Shown: piece after piece, positions 52,701 to 61,775 of the stretch
Layout of the letters: every line of letters begins with the position of its first letter
Position numbering within the stretch: the first letter of the stretch is position 1
Assembly: GCA_033558025.1 (NCBI GenBank)
Contig: JAUCEF010000007.1
Location: 9,052,001 to 9,116,000 of the forward strand
Direction of reading: 5' to 3'
Origin: Phytophthora sp. 'mugwort'
Lineage: Eukaryota; Oomycota; Peronosporomycetes; Peronosporales; Peronosporaceae
DNA: 64,000 nt
Position numbers and translations under genes: made by a program
The notes under the pieces: generated by a model
Database searches by the model: none
What the model was told of the DNA's origin: nothing
The model's input: only the letters and a program-made list of their open reading frames with translations

Positions 52701-53444
52701 GCGTTGCAGGTTTAGCTGGCGCTGCTGTTGCTGCATCATCTGCATGTAGTGCTGCTGTTGCATTTGCTGCTGAGGCATGTAGTAGTTTCCCTGCTGGTTC
52801 ATCATGTTCATGTGCTGCATGTTGTTAAACATCATGTTGTTCGCGTCGTTCATACCGAAGTTGTTGCCGCTGATATCCATGCCCATGCTGTTCATCCCCA
52901 TGTTCATCCCCATATTCATGCCCATATTCATTCCCATATTCATGTCGAGTCCCATCCCGTTGGCATTGTTGCCCATAGTGCTGCTGGTCGTGGTTGTGTT
53001 CATAAAGTTCACATCCAGGCCACTGGAAGACGAAGACGACGTGCCGCTGCTCGGGAGCGACTCGGATGCAAGCGACTCTGGGAATGGGATCGCATCGGCC
53101 GTGGACGTCATCGGCGCCGAGGATGCGGTCAGCATGGCCGCAGACGTATCCAACATCATGCTGCTACTGCTCGGGCCCGTACCTGAGGTCGTGGGCGAGT
53201 TGAGCTCGTCGGGAAAATCGATGAGCCCCGCTGTGGACGTGGTCGAGTTGCCGCCGAACATTATAGACGAGTCCGTCATGAGGTTCATGCCGCTACTGAA
53301 GTCCAGACCGCCGGACAGATCCATACCGCTCATGGCACCGCTGTTGACGTTGACGCCGCTCAGATTGAACTGGTTCATAAAGCGGTTGTCGCCTCCGTTC
53401 ACATCCATGCCGAAGTCCCCCACAAACGCGTGTGAGGAGTCCAT
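46788..53444 (-). CDS. CBP/p300-type histone acetyltransferase (KAT3)
   Basis: 2218 aa, single exon, ATG at 53444 ([15 protein letters not shown]). Order: Met/Asn/Gly/Gln-rich N-terminus with MNMG repeats and polyQ; KIX-like domain ~335-410 ([34 protein letters not shown]); TAZ1 ~620-705 ([34 protein letters not shown]); bromodomain ~1205-1315 ([20 protein letters not shown]); RING/PHD ~1335-1515 ([18 protein letters not shown]); HAT core ~1560-1760 ([39 protein letters not shown]); ZZ finger ~2000-2045 ([16 protein letters not shown]); TAZ2 ~2090-2190 ([20 protein letters not shown]). It acetylates histones (e.g. H3K18/K27 in animals) as a transcriptional coactivator. All HAT and zinc modules look intact. 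The frame extends to a TTG at 53471 but the ATG is preferred. Confidence 0.92.
   Translation of the reverse strand: [2218 protein letters not shown]
52885..52950 (-). repeat. MNMG-encoding tandem repeat in the CBP/p300 N-terminus
   Basis: About five near-identical 12-bp units coding Met-Asn-Met-Gly, at residues ~165-187 of the acetyltransferase. It is likely length-variable between strains. Confidence 0.8.
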
Positions 53445-55995
53445 TATATAGTCTGCAACAAGGTCGGACAACAGGTTACAAGCGTTAGCGTCGAGGTGTC
53501 GGGAGCATTATGTGGCGACCACACGCGCAATCCGCAGTCAAGAAATGCGCATACTATAGACAAGCGTCGTACCTTTCGAATAAGGCTGTAGCAAGCTCTT
53601 ACAGCACTGGAATATCTTCTAATCACCGCCGCCGAAGCGCACTTACCCTCTCGCCACTAGACGCGCGTGAGCGGGCACAGCGCGGGCTGTAGAGACGTTC
53701 TGAGAAACCGGACGTCACGAGACGAGAGAGGACAGAGCCGCGGAGCAGATGTGCACGCGGAGTCTTGGAGGAGAGGGCGCTCTGACGCGTGCAGGGGCCA
53801 AGCGTGCTGCCTTCCTCGCTCTGCGCTGGAGCTTTTCTTTTTCTCACTGATGTAGACAGCGAGTAGGCCACAAGAGGGCGGCGGCGCTACCGGGGTTTCA
53901 GACAGCGGGTATAAAGGGGTAATTTAACTTAGAAATTGGGTACTATACTGTAATTTATGAAACTAGATGAATACAAAATCTGCATTTATTTTGAGTAATT
54001 CAATATTTACGAGAGGTAACGGTCGGAATGACAGGAACCCAAACTAAAAGTGCTACAGAGACGGTGCATTTGACGAGGACCTTGGCAATATCAATGGTCT
54101 TCTTCTTGCTGTTCGTTACCGTCACCGAGTCGATATTGATACTGTATAAGCATTCAAAAGGTGGACGGTCATGTTAAACTTTTTAAATTTTAGGAAACAG
54201 CCCAGTCGAAACAGCGTCATTGCACCAGTGCCTACTGTAATGCGACGGGAGTCCATGTTGTCGCGATGCTGCTGCGATCACCGGATGGATCATGTTTACC
54301 GTTGTTCCATCGTATGTGCCTTCAGCGAGGTAAACGCCGCCTAAAATAATGAGGCGGGAAGACGCGGTCTCCTCGATGATATCTTCGACGATTGCACAAC
54401 GGCCTCGTTGACAGCCGATAAGCACCCGGTGACGTATACCATACCGCCACACCAAGCAGAAATGGAAGCAGCGTCGTCGCCGACTTAATCAATTAGACGC
54501 AAACGTCTTGTTCGGCGATATTCGTTGATTCGTTCGATGGTTTACGCTGAGATTAAGGATCTTTTGCGGTGGTACACTGATGACGCTTGCTTACTTCCGC
54601 TGGTTGGTGGTGGCAGCGTGTGTGGCGTCGTGGCTGCCAGTGGCTAACATGATGACCGTGTAGAGATGAGGAGCCGCTAATCAGCATGTGCGGTACAAGA
54701 AATGACTGGGGACCGCGGCAAGGTGTTACTAATTAAAGATAGAGAAGCGAGCGTTGTACCCATTAAGAGCGACCTATGTGGGCCAAAACCTGTTCGAATT
54801 GGCGGTGTGCTGTCAGTCTGCCTCAGCCTTAGACAATCTGAAAAACCCAATGAACCCTATTATACCGTGGACTGCGTGAGGTTGCGCTTCAAGTCAGTGG
54901 ACTGACTCGCTGCACTTTGGCACATCCACGTGGATTAGGGTACAGTACCACAGGGTTCAAGGTCTAAGCATGACCTTTTTGGTGCTCGCATGGAGATCAC
55001 CAAGGTCGGCGCTTTTATAATAGTCGCGCTACACGAGCTGCCTGACGTTAGATTTGTCCACGAGGCTCTACATATACGAGTCGCAGCATTGGTAACGATA
55101 GGTCGGATTGTGCAATCGTTGGATCGTCGGTATCTGAAAATTTCTGCACCTGCTGCTGCTGCTGCTGAAGAGCCGTCCGCCATTGAAATTTACGTGGGGC
55201 TGTCGATTAACTGTACAGTATGATCGCGGCCGCCAGTCACAACGAATCTTCCGTTGGTCGTGCGGCAGCGGACATAGGCGTCACCACGCTACCAGCCACG
55301 CCAACTACTGTACATGTACAGCAGTTCTAAATATAGGCCCGCGAGAAGGCGAAGTTAATCAATCTGTCAGATTTCCCAAACTTTGCAGCTTTATTATTGA
55401 TATGCGGGCAATGTTCTAACCACTAAATAGTAGATCATCAAAATGAGTTGTGTCTCTGTCCTGTTGATTACAGAATCCGATGTTGATTTCAGTGCGGTCC
55501 ACTGTCTACCCCCATCCCATGTTACTTACAAATAGCGATTATAAATTCTTGAATATTTCGTTAATAGCCCTTATTAATGCCCAATCTAAACTGCAACTGC
55601 AGCCCAAAACAAGACGCGCTCGTATATTTCACGAATGACGGACTTGCGAAGTTAGTTCAGCCAATGTTGAGGATTGTGCAGATTGTTTTCTGGCGTGTCG
55701 ATCCGTTCCAGATCGAACAGTCGCCGGACGAAATGTCTTAAATATCACTGTGGCTTCTCCATTTTGACACGATCATCAGATAATTCGTCTTGGGTCTGGA
55801 CGACTCAATTAAGCTCTACGTTGTCTGCGGAACACTGAAAGTGCCTGTTCTAGTCGTCTTTGTTTTATATCGGAGCTATTAAAATACATTTCGTTTTCCT
55901 ACGGTCGGCCACGAGCAAACGAAACTTTGACCATCAGGTTACAGGAAAAAAAAACTTAGCTCATCACATTTTCATTTAGTCAAAACCCTACTGCA
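53445..55995. other. 2.5-kb region without a recognisable gene
   Basis: 53445-53950 is the promoter side of the acetyltransferase gene, with TATATA adjoining its start. Further on, short ORFs occur without domain evidence: minus 54455-54183, plus 54702-54905 (RGKVLLIKDREASVVPIKS) and plus 54990-55223 (LHIRVAALVTIGRIVQSLD). They may be decayed gene pieces. A perfect 14-bp palindrome, CTGTACATGTACAG, is at 55309-55322. From 55400 to 55980 it is AT-rich and featureless. Confidence 0.4.
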
Positions 55996-57927
55996 TCAGT
56001 GAAGTTGCGCCGAGCGCGCACCCGGGTTGGTTGAGGCATTTCCTTTGGCGCTCTTGAGCCAACACGTGCCGCCGTTGTAGTTCGTCCACGTGTAGGCCTT
56101 GCAACCGCTCGCAGTCTGGCAAATGGCGCAGCAGTCCTCGGCGGTACTGCTCCTAGCGCTGCCCACGTCATTGCCAGCGTAGTCGACGTTCTCCTCGATC
56201 GTGCTGCAAGTGATGCGCACCGGCTGCTGAATAGCCCAAGCGCTGCCGGCACCACCAGCGGCAATATAACTGGCAGCCTGGCCGGCAGCCTCGCGGCCAA
56301 CGTACATGACGAAGCCGTATGGGTTGACAGTCCCGTCGCGCATGGCGCTGGCGTCTGCGACGAAAATATTGCTCGTGCCCAGCACACGCAGCTTGTTGTC
56401 CGCGCAGCGCTTGGATCCTGCGGACGAGTCGTTTGAGGCGTAGCAGCTACCACCATAATGTTGCGCCATGAGTCCACGGTTCGAAGCGACCCAGTTGGCC
56501 ACACCGCCGGCGTCCGAAGCTCCCGAGAGGAACGTGGCGCCCTGTGCCGTCATGTAGCTGACGACGTGCTGGGCGAATTGCTGCATCGCGACCAGGTCGC
56601 GGTTCGAACTGAAGTATGCGTTGCCTTCCTTGAAGGCGCGCCATGCCCCGTTGTTATCGAAGCCAGAAGCTGCACGAGACTCTGGATTGTTCAAGTAAAG
56701 CGACGTCGCCAGCGCATCGTCGCGCTTAGCGAACTCACCGAATCCATGAGTGAGAACTGTGGTCTGGAACTCGTACTGACGGCCTTGAACCTCAAAGTTC
56801 TCGTAGCCGATAAGAACGGGGCCGGAACTGCTCCAGGGACCCGAGCCATTCTTGTTCATGTACTGGTCGATGGCCCACGATGGGTGGTCGTTGTAGCGGA
56901 AGCTCTTCATGTCCGGATGTGAGAACGAAGCGATGACCATATTCGTATCGAAAAGGTTGCGACCAACGTAAGGATTGGTGATCAAGTCGCCCTGCAAGAC
57001 ACCGGGAAAGTTGTTATTGCTTTTCAGCATGCTGAGCTGGTCAGCAGGACCAATGCCACTTTGGATAAGCACTTTGGGCGTGCTCAGCGCACCGGCAGCC
57101 ATGATGACAGTACCGCGCGACGAGAGCTGAGCCTTCGTGCCACCGTACATGACACCCGTAGCCTTGCCGGCCGAATGCAACACGTAATCGACCTTGGTAT
57201 CTGTCACGAGCTTGACGTTGGTGCGTGTCTTCATTTTTCCCCAGAAGGCGTTGGCAGGGGAGTCACGACGGCCGTTCTTGAAGGTAAAAGGAGCATGACC
57301 GAATGTCTTACTCTTGTTGTTTCGAGCCGCGGCATCATTGATCGTCTTCTCCGAGTAGCCTTGAGCACGGAATGCCTTGGCGACAACGTTGTAACCTTCT
57401 TGTCTGTACCACATGCCATCCGTCGAGGGTTTGTCTGTAGCGCCGTGGGTCTTCTCGTTCTCATCCATCTTGGCAACCATCGAGTTCGCTGTGAACGGCC
57501 ACTGCATACTCGTCACGTAGTCATTCGGAGGACGGAAGTAGAGTGCTGCATTGACTGACGAACAACCACCAACGAGCTTGCCGAGCCACGTGTACCTATC
57601 GGAGATCCAGTCGACGCGGAATTGCGAATTCTTTGAGTTGAAAGCCGTGCCTTCGTACTCACCGGGAATGTCGAAAATCGTGAGACCAGGACCATGAGCG
57701 TAGTCCGGAGCCATAGTGCCGCCAGTAGCAGCGAGCGATGTGGGACCGGCCTCGATGATCAACACGGAGACACTTGGGTCGCGCGACAGGTACTCGGCGG
57801 CGACAAGGCCACCAGGTCCACTGCCGACGACGATGGCATCGTATGTTGACTGCGCATCAACAATAAAACTCGAGGAGGCCAATGCAACCAGCGCACAGGC
57901 CCACAGATAAGTCTTTCCACCGAACAT
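55996..57927 (-). CDS. Secreted GMC oxidoreductase with C-terminal PAN/Apple domain
   Basis: 643 aa from the ATG at 57927, which begins a signal peptide (MFGGKTYLWACALVALASSS, cleavage near VDAQ); the frame upstream starts with GTG and is not needed. The FAD Rossmann motif VVGSGPGGLVAAEYL follows directly. GMC signature 1 is GKLVGGCSSVNAALYFRP and signature 2 AAGALSTPKVLIQSGIGP. The C-terminal substrate part has HYGGSCYAS and VADASAMRDGTVNPYGF, supplying the usual His/Asn catalytic pair. The last ~70 aa are a PAN_4-type module (CCAICQTASGCKAYTW, GGTCWLKS), a carbohydrate- or protein-binding fold common in oomycete cell-wall proteins. Expected: extracellular FAD-dependent alcohol or sugar oxidase/dehydrogenase tethered to a polysaccharide. 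It is analogous in layout to fungal cellobiose dehydrogenase with a CBM, but lacks a cytochrome domain. Confidence 0.85.
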   Translation of the reverse strand: MFGGKTYLWACALVALASSSFIVDAQSTYDAIVVGSGPGGLVAAEYLSRDPSVSVLIIEAGPTSLAATGGTMAPDYAHGPGLTIFDIPGEYEGTAFNSKNSQFRVDWISDRYTWLGKLVGGCSSVNAALYFRPPNDYVTSMQWPFTANSMVAKMDENEKTHGATDKPSTDGMWYRQEGYNVVAKAFRAQGYSEKTINDAAARNNKSKTFGHAPFTFKNGRRDSPANAFWGKMKTRTNVKLVTDTKVDYVLHSAGKATGVMYGGTKAQLSSRGTVIMAAGALSTPKVLIQSGIGPADQLSMLKSNNNFPGVLQGDLITNPYVGRNLFDTNMVIASFSHPDMKSFRYNDHPSWAIDQYMNKNGSGPWSSSGPVLIGYENFEVQGRQYEFQTTVLTHGFGEFAKRDDALATSLYLNNPESRAASGFDNNGAWRAFKEGNAYFSSNRDLVAMQQFAQHVVSYMTAQGATFLSGASDAGGVANWVASNRGLMAQHYGGSCYASNDSSAGSKRCADNKLRVLGTSNIFVADASAMRDGTVNPYGFVMYVGREAAGQAASYIAAGGAGSAWAIQQPVRITCSTIEENVDYAGNDVGSARSSTAEDCCAICQTASGCKAYTWTNYNGGTCWLKSAKGNASTNPGARSAQLH

Positions 57928-58425
57928 CCTCCGGAGATACGACGGGAAGTCGTGTGGTTTGCTTGTCAGTGGCAAGTTCTGTTGTGAGCTTCTGTCTAGG
58001 GAGGGGTTCTCTGCTGCCAGGAAGTTCACGCCATGTCAGCGCTTGCACCGTTATTGAAATGTCTGGCTCCCATTGCCTAGATCCATGGCAGAGCGTGCTG
58101 ATTATGCTTACGATTTGTCGGCCACGAGTTGCAAGTTCCAATGGAACGGCTACTTATCACCATCCAGGGATTTTGTCTTGCCAAACTCTTGCACAACTCA
58201 ACGTTTTCAAGCTCCAAAGCATTGCCCTCGTAAAGGCGAGACCTCCATGGTAGATGTCTTTACGGTGGGTGGAGACCACCGCAATCCGCGGATGCCGACT
58301 ACGAGTAGGTAATACATGTGTGACTATTTTCTATGACACTGAAGTTGCACGTCGAAGTATGATCAACTGACTCAAGAAACTTTTTCTATATTGAAAGGAC
58401 GTACGCCGCTTAAGGGTGTCCTGTC
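57928..58425. other. Intergenic region
   Basis: 5' flank of the GMC-PAN gene and 3' flank of the 494-aa gene. No gene recognised. Confidence 0.4.
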
Positions 58426-59910
58426 TCATGATTTTTCTGGTGCTAGGACTAATGCTCCCCACTCCCATTCCGTCTCCCAACGCCAACAACTCCACTCCCA
58501 TAAACGTTGGGAAGGTGGAAGCTCCGCAATGTAGGCTGCGTAGAGATGTTGGAGTTGGGTTAAAGGTCTTCGAGGCTCCAGCGCAGCAATTCGAGCTTGC
58601 ACCTTGGCGCTGGACCACGATACAGGTGCGTTCCAATACTCATCAACTAGTTGGTTAAAGAACTGGTGTTCCTCATCGGACGTCGGGTGGTACTGCATAC
58701 GCGAATCTTGCATCACTCGGCGTGAGCGCAGCAGCTCACTGGCTACACTCTCTTCATGGTCCGTTGCAGTTTCTAGCAGTGCGTAGAGCTGTTTGGCGCG
58801 AGCTGTCCAGGCATCAAGAAGCAGCTCCAAAAAGGCATCGCCATCAATTTTTCGGTGGGCATTTAACAGTGTGTTTCGTGTAGGCGTGGCCAACGTGAGT
58901 GCACGTTCTTGAAGCTCTTCACAAACACCAGACGGCCACGAACAGTCCACGTGTAGCTCTGTGCACGGAACGATCCAAAAGCGGAAATTCCAGTAGAAAT
59001 TATCTCGGAAGAGATCGCTGATGACTTGCTGGGCCACGTTCTGTGCAAGTCCAACGTTGTGGAAAACGATATCAGCTAACGGGACGGAAGCAGCGATTTC
59101 TTCAAAACGAGCGGTGTTTGCCCCAGATGCACCAATGCTGACGGCCACCTTGCTACGATAGAGGTTCTCCAAGATGTGGAGAAACACTTTGATTTTTTCA
59201 GGTGGGTTAAACTTGTCGTCGATGCCGCAAAGAGAACCAAAAACACGAACGCGTGTGTGATTTGAAGAAATGTGTAGCAGAGTTGACACGGTGCTGTGCA
59301 ATTGATCCACCGTGAGACGCCGATTTAACGATTTGTGCGACAGAAAGCGCACTACAAACTCCGGGAAGCTCTCTTGGAAACATGGAGAGCACCCACTTGT
59401 CGCTCCGTCACTCGAGATGTCGACGGAAGCAGCCCATTCTACCTCACTGAATATCCGCTGCTCGTACATGTCGACGATCATGGACATCAACAAGCTCGCG
59501 TGCATGCGTCGTTCAGGCTTCTTCGACATAATCATGCTGCCTGAAGCACCACCCGGACCGCTCTTGCCGCCAACGTTTTGCTGCACTTTGTATTGCAAAA
59601 GCGGGTTCGTGACTTGCCGTCTCCAAATCCGCACACGTTTGCAGCATTGCTTTAACCTCTCGAGTCGCACAATATCCTCTTCGTGTCCAGGAATCATCAC
59701 CGTTGATGACCACGGCTTATGATAGTTTTTGTTTGGAGTTCCAAGTCGAGCGGTCCGTTTAGAGCTGATATCAGGGACGGGAATGGTACGAAAGAGCTCC
59801 TGCTCATGATGAAAATGCTCGCGGAATGTCTGCGACGTCTGGGCGAGCGAGTTCTTTAGTCGAACATGACTCACCTCCGCCTGTGCACGAGTCAACGTGT
59901 CCAGTGTCAT
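58426..59910 (-). CDS. Unassigned conserved-looking protein, 494 aa
   Basis: Single exon with a clear ATG at 59910 (MTLDTLTRAQAEVSHVRL). I do not recognise a domain. It is mostly alpha-helical and soluble with no signal peptide or membrane segment. Notable segments: CKRVRIWRRQVTNPLLQY, MHASLLMSMIVDMYEQRIF, FVVRFLSHKSLNRRLTVDQL, RVRVFGSLCGIDDKFNPPEK (reminiscent of helical flagellar proteins with EF-like regions, unproven), FLHILENLYRSKVAV, and a Trp-rich C-terminus WEWSCWRWETEWEWG. Long uninterrupted frame and balanced composition support a real gene. Confidence 0.65.
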   Translation of the reverse strand: MTLDTLTRAQAEVSHVRLKNSLAQTSQTFREHFHHEQELFRTIPVPDISSKRTARLGTPNKNYHKPWSSTVMIPGHEEDIVRLERLKQCCKRVRIWRRQVTNPLLQYKVQQNVGGKSGPGGASGSMIMSKKPERRMHASLLMSMIVDMYEQRIFSEVEWAASVDISSDGATSGCSPCFQESFPEFVVRFLSHKSLNRRLTVDQLHSTVSTLLHISSNHTRVRVFGSLCGIDDKFNPPEKIKVFLHILENLYRSKVAVSIGASGANTARFEEIAASVPLADIVFHNVGLAQNVAQQVISDLFRDNFYWNFRFWIVPCTELHVDCSWPSGVCEELQERALTLATPTRNTLLNAHRKIDGDAFLELLLDAWTARAKQLYALLETATDHEESVASELLRSRRVMQDSRMQYHPTSDEEHQFFNQLVDEYWNAPVSWSSAKVQARIAALEPRRPLTQLQHLYAAYIAELPPSQRLWEWSCWRWETEWEWGALVLAPEKS

Positions 59911-60022
59911 GGCCCTGCGTGGTAAACTACCGAACGGATTGAAGGATGCACCAAAATGTACTCTGAAGTATTTGCCGAGTTATTTTTGCATTGTAAGAAA
60001 GTGTTAAAAGCCAAAGATTACA

Positions 60023-61656
60023 TCAGTTCTTGAGACCGATTTCGTGCAGTTGTGTGTCCGTGCGATACTGGTAAGTGTACGAGTACTCATTTTCCACGTT
60101 GAAAACCAGATATGACGCTTCTTCACTTGCTTCATCGTTGGTGAGACGAGCTTTCACCACGGTTCCATCTTGAAGCCAACGACCAACCCACGGATCCTCG
60201 TCTGTATCATAGTTAATACGTCGTCCGTCCTCCAGGACTCCAGTCACAAGTACACGCCCTGAGGGTTCCACAACCACTTCCGACGCAGCGCTGCCGCGGT
60301 TATCTGGTGCTTTTGTATCACTATAGCTGGTATCACACATGATCACATCTTCAAAAGCAATGACATCGCTGCTGCGGTCTGCTGCACAGGTACGAGATCG
60401 CTGTCGAGACTGCTTCACGACTGTCGGACAATTGCCATGAGGTGTGTGTCCAATTACAACACGTCGAATGCCACTTTCGGATAGCAGCAACACAATCTCT
60501 TCTGGAACTGGAGTTGGCATCCCCGACGGCAAAAGATGGCGACCCATGACAACGCTACCGGCATAACCAGGTAGTACGTACTTAAGCAATTCATTTCCGC
60601 CGCGTGAAGTACGATCTTCATTCCACGTTGGGTGGTCAATCCACTCCTGGACCTGGCTTCTGTACCATTCGTTCAGCTTATCCACCCACTCTGATACCGA
60701 GTCAAAGCGTTTGGATGGTTCGTCGGGCACTCGACCGAGAGCAGACAAGCTAGCGTGCTTGTCACCATTTATGATACCACCATGCACAAACAGTGTTTGG
60801 TGCGCCACGAATGCCAGGCAGCCGTGTAGTAAATACTCGCGTAGTACACCTCTATCCTTGACACTGTCCAGGTAAGACTTGACAACGTCTTCCTCCGTCA
60901 CCTCCTTCCTGTCGCCAACCTCTTGTCGCAACTGCAGCTCAGCCCGGCGTCTTTCAAAGTCGCCTTGCGCCCCCATCGTATGTTCCAGCATCCACTTCAG
61001 TCGGTTCGTCTTTGTGTTAGCCGCCACAAGTTCGTCCTCTCCCTCAGTTTTCTGCTGGTCGGCCAAGAACTTCTTTAGCGTCACGCGTTTATTCTTTGGC
61101 ACCCAAGTCGGACCCTCCAGAATCTCTGTATTCGTAAAGAAAAAAAAGGTTAGTGCATTAACCCAGTACATTACTGCTGCGCACCAACCTTTGGCCATGA
61201 CGTTCAGGTCCATTTCCGCATCATTAAGCTCAGATGTGAACCGCATCTTGTTCACGTCGCGGTTGCCCGCGAGCAGCACGACGCGGTCCGGATGTCGCTT
61301 CTTGAGGCTCACGAGCTGCTCGTAGCACCTGCAGTTATCAATGATTTAGAATTATTTAAAGGTTGTAATACCACATATAAAGGTCACTCTCACTTGAGCG
61401 TGTGCTCCCCTTTGTCACCCGCGTCGCCCCCAAACACCAACACGCAGTCGTCGCGCAGCTCCAACGTTTCCTCCTGCCCGCTGGTCGTCAGCTGCAGGCA
61501 TGAAGACTGACGCACCACGTTGCGCACGTACTGCCAATTTCCCTCTACATCCGTAAGCAGCACCACACGCCGCGCAGAGGCCGTCAGAGTCGCTGCAGCA
61601 GCCATCCGCATCCACGTCGCTAGCAACACGAAGAAGATCGACAACTCCTGTCTCAT
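60023..61656 (-). CDS. Secreted calcineurin-like metallophosphoesterase
   Basis: Three exons, 61656-61394, 61328-61189 and 61125-60023, about 501 aa with matching phases. The ATG at 61656 starts a signal peptide (MRQELSIFFVLLATWMRM...). Metallophosphoesterase motifs: LLTDVEGNWQY (motif I, Glu where GDxHG has His), VFGGDAGDKGEHTLK (motif II), LLAGNRDVNKMR (motif III, Arg in place of the usual His of GNHD), LFVHGGI and VIGHTPHG (motifs IV-V). The DVEGN/GNRD variant occurs in a protist branch of the superfamily that I recall from trypanosomatids and Dictyostelium. Substrate unknown. Intron 2 shows GTTGGT...TTTCTTTACGAATACAG. Confidence 0.75.
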
Positions 61657-61775
61657 AATCGCAGAAAAACTATTTTTGACCAATGAATGCGCAAACAATT
61701 GATTTTGTCAGAAAATTCTCACCCGTCACATTTAATCCCCAAAAGTGGACAGTATGCCATTTATCATAGTTAATT

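Noticed and set aside
54702..54905. Short ORF with a cold-shock-like pattern (RGKVLLIKDREAS)
   Set aside because: RNP motifs are absent and the frame ends after 67 codons; not enough for a call.
54990..55223. Short ORF weakly suggesting an Alba-like fold
   Set aside because: Only a loose hydrophobic pattern matches; no conserved Alba motif, start context or splice partner.
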